A DNA stretch of 64,000 nucleotides from Paragonimus skrjabini miyazakii (lineage: Eukaryota; Platyhelminthes; Trematoda; Plagiorchiida; Troglotrematidae), in contig JTDE01001331.1 in the NCBI GenBank assembly GCA_014338405.1, forward strand, positions 95,410 to 159,409, written 5' to 3'. Made by a program: the position numbers and the translations under genes. Position 1 is the stretch's first letter. Each line of letters opens with the position of its first letter. A model generated the notes under the pieces. That model had not been told where the DNA came from. It saw only the letters and a program-made list of their open reading frames with translations, and ran no database searches. Below, one piece after another: positions 26,390 through 39,389 of this stretch.

Positions 26390-28690
26390 TATTCGCAATA
26401 ATGCGAATTTCAAGTGTGAGCACAACACCTCGACCCGGAGGAAGTAAGGACACAGGAAGTGTCATATCTCACCCAAACTTGGTTGCCGCGGCCAATTGCT
26501 CCAGATCGTCATTGTACGTGACAGTGTACCATCGTCTGTGAACAATAACACCTGAACGGTTGATTTATATAACAGTTCTAAGGTGCCAAGACATCGACTA
26601 TTCAGCAAGCATTCATTTGTGCGGCAGTTTATTTGAAAATTGTCCTTCAGATTCTGAAGGGTGCCTGTTAGTGCTAGGGATGAGTGCAAGTTAAACGGGA
26701 GTGGGGACAAGACAAAACCCTGATTCACGCCTACGACAGTATTAAACTCAAACATTCATCCACATGATATCACTTTTGCATTCATATTCACACTTAACAT
26801 GCTAATCAAACTGACGAAACTACCTACAAATTCAAACTTGTTAGACACTCTCCATTAAGCTTCATGGTCCACGAAAACAAACGTCACAGAAAAATCCACA
26901 AAGCATATAACGACCAATTGTGTTGATGATACTTCTCAACCATCTGAGAGGCGGCAAATCCCGTGTCAATCGTGCTGTGATTGACCCAGATTCCTTAAGA
27001 TTCATCAGGAATATTCATCTCCAAAATTTAGTTAGCAAGTCGACTGAACAGAGTTCCTACGAGTACACGTCCAACACAGTTCAACAGCCTGATGCTGCGA
27101 CAATTGTCTGTACTCTGTTCGCTCCATTCGGTTCCAGAACGAAAGTACCATGTGGGCAGCTTTGAACTTCTACGGGATTATGTCCCGTTTCCAGGTGGAG
27201 TAAGTCAACTAATAAAAAGCGTGTTCAAGAACCCGGTCATCATGATCTAAGCTTTCCACTGTCTTTATCCATCGCCTTGCAGTTTGGAGTCATTTGATGG
27301 CTGTCTTACCTCTCCTAGGTCTGTGACGGAGGTAACCGTCTTTTAATATATTTCTGTGACAAGTTATTCAAGGTAATGCACCTAACGGTAGCTGTTTGCT
27401 CAAGTAGACTTCCAAAACGTTTGTGCCAGATCCAAATGCTGACTTTCAGTAGTGTACAGAAGGCGCCGTAGTCACCTGTCAACTAGTTATTTAGGAGACT
27501 GGACAGAAGGACCAAAAATTGCCTAGAGTAAATAAATGGAGCACCTGATACTGCCGACGGATAACACAACCATGAGCCAATCCATTTTGCTTTATCCATC
27601 ACTTGTCGTTGAGCGAGTTGGCGGCGCGAGCTGTGGAATAACAACTTGTCCGCATTGAGTGGGTCCGACACGCAAATAAAAATCACTTCGCTTTTTCCTT
27701 TTATCAAGCTGGAGATGACAGCACCCGTGTTGTCTGATGATTCCTGGCCTTTCTGACAATGAAGACCGAAATTCTTAATGGCTTTCTGCTGGTTCTGAGC
27801 CTAAAGAGTTTGTTGCACACCGTCAAAGGTTTTGGACGGAGGAGTGTCTCTAAGCCGAATTGCAACTTAACTTTGGAAAATAGACCTCCTCTTTAGATTT
27901 TTCAGTTGTCTGACGTCAAGTACTCGTCGCGAGCCGACTAGTCTACAAGAGACGGGTCTGTTGAATTTGGTTTCACTCACTAGTCGCATGGTAGGCACTT
28001 CACAAAAGTCACATTGCCGTACGATCAAGTAAATAGTGGTGAACTGTCCGTGGATTGGTTCAGGTCGTGAGACAACCCACATGCAAGTGAAAGCGGATTG
28101 CTGATAAAACCAACTCGTGGATAGCAGAAACTTGCCTATCTGACTGACTGGAACGAAGTCATGAAGTCCAAGGACACCCTGAAAAGCTGCTGATTCTAAC
28201 CGAACCGGTGCGTCGACGCCGCCAAAAACAAACAGTCGTGCAATCAGTGGAGGAGAACGAATTGCACTAAAGGGTTGGTCGCCTTTTGGTCGCTCTTTTA
28301 TAATCGGCGTGACCAACGGTTAGATGACAAACGTTAATAGACATAACGGACTTCCCCCGACCGAGCCTCAGACGCATGGGCTTAATTCGTGTGCTGATAC
28401 CGTGCGGTTTGCTTATCCTCAAAGGAGTGATGCGATTAGTATACAAAAAGCAGGCACCGTGCACTTGAGTACAATCGACTGGAAAGCATATCCAGTAGAA
28501 AGAGTACCAAGCGCATATCTCTTCAGCTTATCTCGGTCTGCAAGTATTATCCAACTCAAGTCGGCTCGGTTGCATCGTAATCGGTGGTGTGCTGCTCCTT
28601 CATCGCATAGTGTTGCACTGATCTAGCATAGTAAACACTCCATGTCCTGACAGTTAATGTCCTGTCTGTACGGCCACATCCCTAGTCGAC
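26390..28690 (-). mobile_element. LINE with endonuclease and reverse transcriptase, decayed
   Basis: Read on the minus strand, domains appear in the order of a complete ORF2-type protein. The endonuclease starts near 28670 and includes SKPHGISTRIKPMRLRLGRG (frame 28267-28464), resembling 'LPQGINDRLMSLRLPLRG'. It continues in the 149-codon frame 27867-28316, with VFGGVDAPV at the 'LGDFNARVG' position, FQGVLGLHD, and a region matching the domain's 'LLDYVLVRRRD' part. A linker with FHSSRRQLAQRQVMDKAKW lies in 27483-27707. The reverse transcriptase follows: ILEMNIPDES (near 27025), VVGVNQGFVLSPLPFNL (26735-26685), ECLLNSRCL, and LLFTDDGTL at the catalytic site (about 26535-26510). Endonuclease catalytic residues look degraded and stops lie between the frames. 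Clade is not assigned; this type is common in flatworms. Confidence 0.85.
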
Positions 28691-28699
28691 TTTAGAGAA

Positions 28700-30465
28700 A
28701 CCCACACGGACCCTCTGGCCCGACATCTTGATCAGAGAGATATGAGAATATAGGGTTTTCTTGGGGAACCTAACCAGGGTTAACGCTTCGAACGTTTGAT
28801 TCGTTTGTTTAATAGGAGACCGATCCAACCGAGTCCGCAACAAATAGGACGCTGATGTCTAGATCTCATAACTGCTAAGCACAGTTAACGTAATCGAACT
28901 ACCTCAAGCTAATGTGAACGTTCTCGGTCGTAAAGAGTAATGCTTCGACAGCCGTATACAACTGCTGGGTGATCATAATGCTCGTTTTTTGGGAGTACCC
29001 CTTCTAATTCTTATGTTTTCAAAATTTGGCCATAGCATTCAATGAAGGGAGCAAGTGTCTGAAAAATGATCCACTTCATCACAATTGTGGCATAACTAAC
29101 AGAGATGACAGCCACACCACGTTCAATCGGTTATGACGACTGATTTAGGTGCCAACACAATAACGCTGTTTCTGTCATCACTACACACTGGTAGTAAGGG
29201 GTGGACAGTGTCCGTGCGCACTAACAGTGCCTATGACCGGTTATAAGTCAGGTGAATATAACTTCCCCACCACAAGCGATGCACCTAGACCTGACGAAAC
29301 AGCAGGTAAGTGTTTCCTCTCGTAACACAAAGGGCTGTCACTTCGATCTTTCATTCACACTATCCGTATTTAATATGTCTAAATAAGGACAAAATCAGTG
29401 GTCCAGTGTCATCATACACGTACACAAGTTTACTCTCACGTCTCCATCCGTTTAATAGTGTGGACCTTCCAAACTGGAGAATTATGTAACCTGGGTTAAT
29501 TATTAGAAAAGACGTCCCACAGTGTATCCATGCAAGCCCCGCAACGTTGATATGTTCACTACATTAGTAATCTCTCTCTCAAGATGAACTGAGGAACTCA
29601 ACACAACATCACAAATCACTGCTAATGCCTTATCGGTCAGGAAACTTGTCTCTGTTCAGATGGGAGATTCGCAAGTAACATCAAATCAACGTACGCACTC
29701 CATTTGGAATACTGGATTGTCTTGGCATTTGGAACATGTTAAAGCAGTTCAGTGGCTTGAACATTCAACCTCCTGCCAAAAATGTTGATACTATCAACAT
29801 AATCGATAAATTTTCTACGGCAGCCTGACTTGTTCATAGTCAACACGACGAATCTCTCACGAAGACCAACATTCGAAGGATTCCGCCAGCGTTGTCACAA
29901 AGTCATAGGGTTAAACGATTTAAAGTGCCTGTACTAGATAAAACTTTTCCCCAACTAGTGGAAGAAGATACTTTGGCACCTTTGCTGTTGCAATGTGACC
30001 CCTTATATCACTGGCATGGCTCAGTGATCAACCGATGGATCGTCAACAGAATGTCAGTCTTTAAGTTATCCATCTATTTTGACACCAAGCAATTCAGACA
30101 CCTTTCAAGATGTAACCCTGGTCATTTTAAAAGGCGTAAAATGTTCCAGCATAGTCATAAAAAAAACAGTTAGCGAACAAGCTAATTTTCACTTATTCAT
30201 CGTCAACTAGCTGAATAAATCAAAACTTATGCCGCATCTTTACAAGGAAATCATCAAATAGGGTAAACAGAGAACGGATGGTTAATGATGTTGGTCAAAT
30301 CAATGTCAAACCGTAATCATGTATCAACTTGAATATTGGGTCTTGGCTGGCTAACAGAGTAGATATTGGCCAAACCAGCTCCAAAGCCTAATCGAATAAG
30401 CAGTATTGAATTTCCTAGGATATTTAAAATTTAGTGGAATTTTTGGTTCAGGTATATTCAGAAGA
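28700..30465. other. gene-free stretch
   Basis: Nothing recognised. The 94-codon plus-strand frame 29892-30173 has no family motif. It lies where the N-terminal part of the following Penelope-like element would be expected, but I cannot align it. Confidence 0.4.
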
Positions 30466-30469
30466 ATTC

Positions 30470-31335
30470 GCTTCGCTGGTATCAAAATTCCCAGGTTGTA
30501 CGGGTTACTCAAACCTCACAAAATTGAGTAACATTCAAACCAACTTTGGACATGTGGGACTTTTCACAACACCCTCTGACTAAATGGTTGTCATACATAT
30601 TAGATCTGTCGAGCAGAAACTTTAGAAGCACAGCTCAAGTGTTTCCTTTGATCTTGTGAACACAATCAATTTGATTGGACAATCGATGATTTCTCTCTAT
30701 TCCATCCTAATTTACCAAAGTGCCGTTAAAGAAGGTTACATATTAGCTATGTGATTACGTGGACGATAGTGACAAAAACTCAGATACCATCAACAGAACT
30801 CGAACAGTCAATTTACCTGCGATTTACAATGTGCAATTTGCATTCAGTGGAGGAATTTATCGACAACCGGTTTCACAATGAGACCTCCATTTAGACCACT
30901 AGTTGCAGACATTTTTGTGGCAAAAATGAAAGGCTGGAGTCATTGATAGTTCAATGCAATTTATGTTAGAGATACTTTGATGACATACTTTGCGTATTTG
31001 ATAATAACGTAAATCCGACCGACCGCTTGTCCAGATTCAAACCCATGCGCTAATATTTGCAGATGGTAAGCCAAATAGGCTATTTCGAAGTACATATACG
31101 TCGCCAGTATATCGTTAGGCTCAAGTAGGTAACATCAATATATCCATTCTATTTCTCTTAGTGATTGCATCGAACAAGATCATGGTCGTTCGGCAACTAA
31201 TCTTCTCTTTACAGAAACTTGGGTGTCTGCGGTCTTCTACCCATTCTTTTCTTCAACTTTGTTGGTGTACTCTATGATGAGTGGTTTGCCTGTTCTTTAC
31301 ATAGTCCAATCTGAATTTTGTCTTTCATCCTTATC
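30470..31335 (+). mobile_element. Penelope-like reverse transcriptase fragment
   Basis: Plus-strand frames, broken by stops and shifts, give PRLYGLLKPHKIE (30490-30528), the hallmark 'PRLYGLPKxHK' block. HPLTKWLSYILD follows (about 30570-30610), then IPSTELEQSIYLRF (30784-30825) and, in another frame, GFTMRPPFRPLVADIFVAKM (about 30860-30920), matching 'GVAMGSPLGPLLADIFMAK'. Next come RYFDDILCVFDNN (about 30969-31008) with both catalytic aspartates, then TSLYRNLGVCGL (about 31205-31240), matching 'TSVYRKPTWTGL'. It covers an earlier part of the protein than the copy at 7980-8790. No GIY-YIG domain is visible downstream. Confidence 0.8.
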
Positions 31336-31529
31336 CTCCCTAGAATGCACTAACTTACACTCGTATACTGAAATGCTTCTTGTAATACATTTTATGCATC
31401 TTTCTTCCTAGTATAGAACTTGTCATTGCAGTCTCTCGCTGTGTGTTTATTTTCCGAGAGATAAGGGTTTCCTTTTTATGCTGGCCAATTAATTGGTTAA
31501 CCAGCATTGACCGGCTGGACACAAAGATC

Positions 31530-31705
31530 CCATTCACATACCTCTTGGTCTTATTCCCTCGGGTTTACACCGGATACGTGGTGTGTGAGTGGGACCGCAA
31601 GTGATCCAGCGCAAGCCAGTTTCAGCGATGGTTCAGGACAGGCATTCTTCGGCTTTGGTCACTGTGGCAAACTAATCCGTTTTGGATGCCTTCACCCACA
31701 CGTCT
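31530..31705 (+). repeat. unclassified dispersed repeat, copy A
   Basis: The sequence matches the minus strand of 46750-46930, at roughly two thirds to 70 percent identity by eye. In one frame both copies encode SWSYS-GFT...CV-GT-SD-AQ...FGFGHC--LI, with 27 of 45 residues shared in that part. The frame is open in both (31507-31734 and 46720-46932). I do not recognise the element. It starts about 200 bases after the Penelope-like fragment. Confidence 0.6.
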
Positions 31706-31743
31706 CCACGCTGATAGTTCAGTCCAGAGCGTGATAAACAAAA

Positions 31744-31932
31744 ATGGTGTTTGGAATGGTTAGTACATTTATTTCATTAGTTTTGCACTGCTTGCCCTGT
31801 TTGACGTGCGCAGCCTTAAGAATTTCTACGGATGATGATGCCGCTGCTGAAGAATTGGCATCCTCATCTACAATATTAACAGAAAACGGATACTCAGCAA
31901 CGTTCATAAGTAATCATGCAATAGCTAAATGA
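31744..31932 (+). CDS. short open frame with signal-peptide-like start (unproven)
   Basis: An ATG at 31744 opens a 62-codon frame. Residues 1-26 are hydrophobic (MVFGMVSTFISLVLHCLPCL onward), with small residues near a possible cleavage site after TCA. The rest is acidic then neutral (DDDAAAEEL...), ending at a stop. It resembles a small secreted peptide or the first exon of a secreted protein. A 62-codon frame also runs antisense through the same bases, so chance is a serious alternative. I see no promoter or splice donor that decides the case. Confidence 0.2.
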   Translation: MVFGMVSTFISLVLHCLPCLTCAALRISTDDDAAAEELASSSTILTENGYSATFISNHAIAK

Positions 31933-31934
31933 AA

Positions 31935-34900
31935 AAGACCAGCCGAATGTAACAAGAATGAAAATTTCACACATCAGATTATCACTCAATGGTGATATGT
32001 TGGCCGAACTTATCATGTGAAGGCTCTCAAGTGCAGTTACTGGGGAATTTTGTGTCTCTAAATCACGTGTCTACTTGACTCTCAATCCGGTTTTGTGTCC
32101 ATGCTCTGAAGATAAAGTGCGTGCTTCTGCAGCCTCGTTCTGAGTGTACTCATTCATCTGTACCTGTGGAACTAGTTGTTGGTCATTCAACCAGACGTTT
32201 ATCTGAACCGGTCCGTGCACACCAACCAGCCTGGCTCAACAGTGGAATAACTAAATGCCATATTATTACACCTGATGGATTCGAATCTGCTTGTCAATGT
32301 AGTGGATGCATTTCGCCCAATCACCCTACTCAAGGTTACCCAGTCTACGGCAGTGATGCGTGGGAGTCTGTCCACAGCTGAAGCTACAGCAACTGTTTTG
32401 GCAATTACCAACCCAGTTAGCATGTCAAGACTCATTGTTCAATTTGACACTTGATTACAGTTTGACACTTATTTGACCGATCTCATTGATCAGCAGTTAT
32501 TCGTTTAACACATTAACGATTTCCTTGTTATAATGTACTTAGCATGTTGATGACGAACCAGTGAATCAACTTGTTCGCTACACCATATTTTTCCTACCCA
32601 TTTTTTCGATTATGTTCGACACAAAGTTTTATTAAACACGATTTCCCACAGTGAGCACCATCAACACACGACCGTAACCTTCGCGTTCGGATGGTCCAGT
32701 TTGAAAAGAAGTGCTTTTGAAAATCAATCAGAAGAACATAAAATGTGCTAACCATGTCGCCTTAAGAAATGTAACGAAACAGTCACAAACGGATTCCAGT
32801 TTACAGCCTGTTTTGTACACCATTTTTCTTCAATTCTTTCTTTGTGTAAATCGTATCCATCTTTTAGGGTCACTGGATTCATAGTCAACTCTTTCACCAT
32901 TCATATAAACGTAACCAAACTAGTCTACTATGTGTTCACGATACATATTCAGCTGAATTTAATGTTTCAGATTTACAACGACCTAAATACATGATCATTG
33001 TAGTGCTCAGAATTGAATCTTCGATGTTTTATGTGAAACGATTAAGGAAGTTAGCTGTGGCATTTTTGCTTTTGTTTTGGAGGCCTGTTTATAAAGAATT
33101 AGAAAATCTTATTTAGGTATATGGTCTTTTGTCTTATAGTTTGTGCTGGTCAACGCTCATCTCTATTTTATCACACTTTAACGAGGTCTGGGTGCATGCG
33201 ATAAACTTATTCTCAAACGTCTCTTTCATGTATCTCACCTGTTCGATTCCTCTTGCAGATCCTTGTTTAGTCAACCTTATTGCGATACGTCAGTGATCAC
33301 TTAGTTTGCTGGCTTTTTATAGGAAAAACTAACACATTTACCAAAATTGTTGCTTGACTTAGTGATTGCAATTTTCTTGCTCACATCTCAAAGAATCTCT
33401 TCATTCAGTGTGCTGAAGTCGTGCGTATAGTTATTTTGAACTTTCGACTTGTGAATGAACAAAACACTAAAGCAAGCCGACAAGCTATCTATGGCAAGCC
33501 TAATTGGACGGAATGGAAGATAGTTTGAGACAGCCATAAACGCAAAGATGTTTCACATGGACACCTACTCACAAACATGAATGTACCTAAGCAATTGCTA
33601 AGTATATCGCTAATCAGGCAATCATATAGTGTAAAACATCACCTGGTAAAAACCTTTATGGCAATGTGGTTAGTACAATGTAAAACAAGTCTAGATTCCA
33701 AATATCTTTAACAAAAATGTAGACTTCATAAATTATTCGTTGCACAAAAATGGTCACAGTTGCGAGTTGTCCGTTGATTCTACAGTTCTCGTTTTAACGG
33801 CGCTCTAACATCTTCGCCAACTAAAAATAGGCCGAGTGATGGGGAAGCACGATTCATAGTTGATTTGTGTCAGTTTCTACAAAATATGAGAACTATATTT
33901 GTTGCTAGAGCACACACTTGCTTTGAATCTCCAGAGTGACTTGTGAGTAGCAGAAATGAGCCAGAAGGCTTTTGAATGTTTGACAGAATATCCTCACTTT
34001 CTCACAATAATTCCAGTTCATTATGCAAAGCAAAGGCCTTCACATCTTGATGATCGTCCATCACAGGTATCGGGCTGTTTGCGTACTTTATGCTAACAAC
34101 AGTTCCAACGTATAGAACAGTACAACTTGCATTTATTGCCAGAGATCCGTCCACTTAATGAACTTTCAGCCTAACGATCTTGTAGTTCCCCACAGTACCT
34201 CATAAATGACTGCATTGGTACACAGTTTTAGTAAGAAACAAACGATTGAGGCTTCCTAGTCCTGTGAATTATAGGCGTTGGACATTCTAGCATAACATCC
34301 CATTTGACATAATGTGGGCTACGGCTTCTCACATAACTCACATGTGGTGTTTGGTCTTTCCTTTGAGATATGTGACTCCAACTTGTGTTTCGCCTGTTCC
34401 AAAAATATTTTCACACAATGTACCATAGGCAGTTACCACGTTTTTCCATCAACTCACGTATCAATCGGTGTCTATAGTGTCTATATAGCCAAAATGCATT
34501 GCACGGAAAAATGAAAGTACCAACCTTTTCCACACAGTTCAGTTGCTATCCGCTAAGCATTCGCAGAAAGGAAAACAATGATCGCAGTCATTCAGTATGC
34601 AGAAAACAAATCGGCTTTGGAGTGCTACTCATCGAGTGATCGTCAGTCTATTAGACGGTAGCGACAAGCATTACAAACTTGACACAAACAACAAACAAAT
34701 CGTCACATACTTGATCTAGGCCAAGAGAAATACTATCACATCTAATGGCAATATACCAGTGAAACAAACATCTTTTGAACATCCTATAATTTTCACTGTA
34801 TTAAAGAATTTTTTCAGGGATTTAAGCGACTGCCGTTTTGAATAGACATCTCTAAACTCACTTCCAGGTGATAGATAACAATCCAATAATTGCATGTAAA

Positions 34901-36000
34901 CAACATGTCCAATAAATGTTTCCATTTCATATAATCAGAACAAAAAGAAGGCATTTAAGCCAAAATGTTTGTTTCCTCGTGTCAATCGCAAACATGAAAC
35001 ACAGAGATATTAGGCATCAGACAAACTGAAACAGACGCACATACTCAGACCCACGGTAACCCAACAGTTTGCCTCGGTCACTTTTGTCCATACGTCTTTA
35101 GCTGATACGTGCAAATAAGCATCGCCTCTCAAAAGACAACTTCAAGTTCCGATTGCTCAACCGCAGCTTGAATGAGCTAACCGAGCCAGCCTAGTGATCT
35201 GTTGTCATGACGGTTCGTCAATCAAAGAAGTAGAATTTCGAACACCTCGTTCACCAAGATGAGGCTGTTGAGTGAACAAATCTGTCAGTCGTTTCGAGGT
35301 GTTTCCGGCAACTCAGTAAGATGGTTGTTGATCTATTGCGCGTGCATGTGCGTCACTTTACTTACCAGTGAACTGATACACACTATTGGAGACGGGTTAG
35401 TAAGAGGAACCATTTTCGCGATTTCGGTTATATAGTGGTTTAGTTCAATTGTAATGTTTGTCTAGAATTAACAGCCAGTGTTATGAGAACAAAGGTGGTC
35501 GATGCAACCTATCGGGTAGCTGCTATATTTACTGCGTAATACTTGATATCCCAACTGTCCGATGTACGTACTCGTACATTTTGACTTAATGACTGATGAG
35601 GGCAAACAAAAGGAAAACGTATCGCTGCCTGTCTGTCTTCTGCTCAGACTAAAGGGAACTCGGTTTCTCAATTTCAATCCCAAACGCAAATTCGACGGAT
35701 AAATGCATCGAATGTCACAGGTAGTAGCAGAGTAATTTAGGTGAATGCAAACTGAACCCCGCTCACAACTGATCGCCGCGTTTGCATTTCCATAGACTTC
35801 TCAGGCACCACTTTTCCAAAAGAGGTACTGGATTCGGGTTTCAATAATTTTACAGCCAATCATGGGTGCACTACTCATAGGAAAATGTGGCGGAACATTT
35901 GTGTATGAAATTTCAGTCTTGCTCAACATGAAATCAATGTTGCAGTAGTCAACACGACTGTCTAATAAAAATGTGGTAGCAATTCGAATCTTTCTCGTAA
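31935..36000. other. gene-free stretch
   Basis: No recognised feature. The frame 32121-32381 (plus) has a stretch (STRRLSEPVRAHQPAWLNSG) reminiscent of the Arg/Pro-rich linker after a retroelement integrase. That resemblance is too weak to annotate. Confidence 0.45.
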
Positions 36001-36002
36001 CA

Positions 36003-36125
36003 AGGATATGCACTAGTGACGACCTCTAATAAGAGCGACCAATGAGTACATTGCTTCTTTTCGAAAAAGGTTATCTAGGAAATCCATGGAAGTGCTAAAC
36101 CTACGATCAGCTAAATGATGTTTAA
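36003..36125 (+). repeat. 3' part of the dispersed tRNA-headed repeat
   Basis: The sequence ggatatgcactagtgacgac, then 'tctaataagagcga', then 'gcttcttttcgaaaaagg', follows the family order from the 'gatatgcactactgac' block into the tail. The tail ends near 36125. Confidence 0.65.
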
Positions 36126-36254
36126 TTCACATCAAACTACATCATTTACCCTTCACTGGTAACCATTATATTACTGAATGGGTTTACGCATCTCCGTGAT
36201 TTTAACATGAACAGAAGTCCTAACCATAAGATTATCGACCGGAATTACCAAGAT

Positions 36255-36425
36255 AATTTGTGTGTCTCCTCTCGGGACAACATGGCAACTTGAACGAATG
36301 TGGTTGAGTTTTTGCCTATTAGACTTCTGCCACACTTAATGTGAAGTCATTGGTGCGATGGCCAACAAAGATACCTCTGAAAGTGTGGCCGGCGTTTACG
36401 TCTACTATTAGTCGAAGTCAGACGT
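36255..36425 (+). repeat. 5' part of the dispersed tRNA-headed repeat
   Basis: The blocks tgtgtctcctctcgggacaa, 'gtggttgagttt', a 'tgtgaagtcattggtgcgatggccaac' segment in the tRNA A-box position and 'gtggccggcgttta' near the B box match the family's 5' half. It lies downstream of a separate 3' half at 36003-36125, so these are two insertions or a rearranged one. Confidence 0.6.
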
Positions 36426-36429
36426 GCTC

Positions 36430-37740
36430 CTGGTAAATTATCCAGATCGAAATTCCGATTGGATGCATAATTAAGATGAAGTTACCAACTATAAAATGAT
36501 AGATAGCTTTGTCGATAACGTTTACTGCCTGATGCATGCAAAGCATCCAGAATAGACTCGGATGATTCATAATCCATTCTTCGAAGTGATTGAACTAGTT
36601 CTCCATTACCTCGCACAAACATACGGCTAACAGTCAACATTGGAAGCATCATAACTTATGTGCCGTATATAACCAACAAGGAGGCGCATATGTTGAATCA
36701 AAATTGTATTAGCTGAAAGATATATTCCATTAAATTCGAAAGAGATTCATATGCAACAAACCCGGGCCCGGACTGGACTTGAATGAAAGGCGGAAACAAC
36801 CTGCCTGAACGCGAAAAATGTTCCGCAAGCAGAGCTACTCAAACATTCCGAAGGCTCGAAAAGTTATAATAAATGAATTTAGTTGATAGGCATTGAACCG
36901 CTCCATGTTACTCCTTCAGCTAGACACACGCTGTTATACTTTTTCCGTTTATACAAAAATGTCAATGAAATCCGATGAAATACTACTTTATCATGAGCTT
37001 AAACAAGCGCCGCACTCCAAAGCTGTGTTGGCCAGCCTTCTGTACGTACCGTAAGTGACCAACTGTTTATACTGTATGTAGACTAGCCAGTTAACTTGGT
37101 TCGATCGTGTTAGTCAAGTGACTGCTAGCATCTAATTAGCATGGATTGGTGCATACAGAATCATAAATTGTTCCGTAATCAATTGCATCTTCTATCATAA
37201 CGATCGAAAATGTCAAAGCCGATGAAACCTCAATGGAAACGCACATACGTTTAAATTTTATAAACAATGTCGTGGCCCAGACAACTTCTAGTGTTTCGTA
37301 CCACCGAGGATAATACTATCTGACAAACGTGATCTGAAAAATCATCTGTTATGCAGCTGAACACCTGTAAGTATGTATAAGGTTCACTAAAAAAATATAC
37401 ATCAAATAAGAACATGTTGTTACTGATGACAAGGATTGTATCAGTTAGTGTGGATTTACGAAACCACTGCTTGTCACTCTGTAATCCCGGAAGTTTTTCA
37501 ATAGCTTTAACTTTCAGATATGCCTGTTGAAAACTTCAATAATAAATGTGCGTATTTTTTTTATCTAGCCCTTCATGAAACTCTTGATTTTCTTTCTACG
37601 ATGGAACACTAACTTCTTCCCTCATTCCTCAAAAACAAGAGGTTGTGAACGCACTTGAAATACGCTGATACAACCAGTAGACTATTCATAGTGTACTACT
37701 AATAAGTAGTTTGGCTGAGTTATGAATTTATCTGAGACCC
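36430..37740. other. gene-free stretch
   Basis: Nothing recognised. Frames are short and without motifs. Confidence 0.45.
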
Positions 37741-37744
37741 AGTT

Positions 37745-37830
37745 GTGAAAAGGGAGGGCGTCAGCTGGATTCGAACCAGCGACAGAAACACCATGCCTCA
37801 ACGCGGCAAGTGCTTTACCACCTATAATTT
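37745..37830 (-). repeat. tRNA-derived relic with intact T arm and B box
   Basis: On the minus strand the sequence reads ggtggtaaagcacttgccgc (A-box region), about 20 bases, then gctggttcgaatccagc. This is a perfect five-pair T stem (GCTGG/CCAGC) around the loop TTCGAAT and contains the B-box consensus GGTTCGAATCC. The seven bases after the T arm (tgacgcc) find no partner upstream of the D-arm region, so no complete cloverleaf forms. It is a tRNA-derived element or pseudogene, not a working tRNA. Confidence 0.7.
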
Positions 37831-38694
37831 ATTGACAATCCCCGGACCTATCACCGTGAAATCATTAATTCTTATTCGGTTCACAAATGGCCTTATGAAT
37901 TGTCGTTGTTGTATATGTCCCACTGGTATACAACTTATGTCTGCGTTAGACAACACTTACACTTTGCAAGAAGTATTTCCTTCTATGCCTACTTTTGCCG
38001 GGTGATCAGATACAGCGGTCCGTTCCTCTTCACCATCCCACGTCGTTAATTATGCAATCAATTGGTGTGGACTGTGTAAGTAATTTCCACCGGAGAAACC
38101 TTGATAACCAACATCGGTAATTTCTCCGTTAAGATCTGATAAGGACTAGGGAGTAGATAAGCTTGAAAGAGAATGAACTTTGAGCCGAGTGGAACAGCAA
38201 GGAGAGTGTCTGTACGTAGGGAGAAAGGTAATCGAAACGAGCATATAGGCAGTAAGTCGAATAGATATAAGTGGTAATTTCGCCTATAACTCCTTCAGTC
38301 ATGCGTCACGATTGTTCGTCAACGGCGAGTAAACCCAGGCAGTTCTCACTGAGTAGTTACTCGAAAGTGGGTTCTTTGGTTACGAGTACTCGTGTACAAG
38401 ATTTTCAAGAGAAGCCAGCAGGGCCTGTGGACTCTTAGGCAGGGATATATTTAGTTCCAACATAAAGGATAGCACGTTTCAAGCGTCACGTATGTCCTGA
38501 AAAAAGGGCTTTGTAATGGAGCACACACTTACAGAAAAAACGTTGTCTGCCAGCTCCACTAGTGAACTAATTTCGACGTAATCCCACGAGGTCCAGCGGT
38601 ATGTGAATTCTTAAGCAAGCCGTAAGTGGGATGTAGGCTTTCGTCGGAGGTATGATACTAAAATGAGACCCCCTCAGTTGTTTACAGGTAAATG

Positions 38695-39385
38695 TCAATG
38701 CATTGGAGCGGTTAAACCTTGCCTGGTAAGAATGACTGAGCAAACCATGGATCCTGTTTGTTGCACGTTAGAGTGATTCAAACCTAAGGGAGTCTCGTCA
38801 CAGAAGCATGTTATTAGGTGTTTAGCTTTAGAAAAGTGACAGACATACCACCAACAAACTGCTGTGAAGAACGAAGGGTGAACGGTCCCGGGAATTCTTC
38901 TGAGCAAGCCCAGTTTAATGTTGACGCTTTTACCCGCTGACTCACAATTCGGTCGAAAGTATAGATAAACCGCGACAACGATGCTCAGCTCCTTCTCAGA
39001 TTCCACCACGAAAAGGTTCATATTACTAACGTGTTAATAATGAGGGGGATTATGATGGATATGTAACATCTCACAGGTAGACTCGTTAACTGGCAACATA
39101 TTCCCTTTTCAATAAGAGGGTAGAAATCACTTTGACGAAGGGACTTATTTTCATACGATGGTATGATTGTTCACATTTTACAGTCATCAGCATATGACAG
39201 CAACGTGCAGCTGATGAACAGGGTAAAAAGCAGCAATGAAAAATGATAAACCAGAGAATTCAATGTAATCGTATCGGAGTGAGGAAATTTTTCTGGATAC
39301 CTTCCCCGTAGACGACTACCCAATATCGCTGACTTCAGGTTAAAGACAGCGATAGGGTTTTCGCCCGTCATGTGCGACATGCTTT
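38695..39385 (-). mobile_element. LINE reverse transcriptase fragment (CR1/Jockey-like)
   Basis: The minus-strand frame 39171-39380 ends in LLFTLFISCTLLSYADDCKM. It carries an intact YADD and the preceding 'LLFxLFIxD' motif, with some residues missing between. The frame 38695-39021 follows with CESAGKSVNIKLGLLRRIPG and a tryptophan/tyrosine block (FTAVCWWYVCHF) at the position of the family's 'YVRPHLEYCVQAW' thumb motif. It ends in a region resembling the end of such proteins. Between the frames there are stops. The sequence is of a different type from the LINE at 26390-28690. Confidence 0.75.
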
Positions 39386-39389
39386 CCCG

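Noticed and set aside
32121..32381. possible copia-type integrase/polymerase linker
   Set aside because: Only one Arg/Pro-rich segment resembles the family. No neighbouring integrase or polymerase motif supports it.
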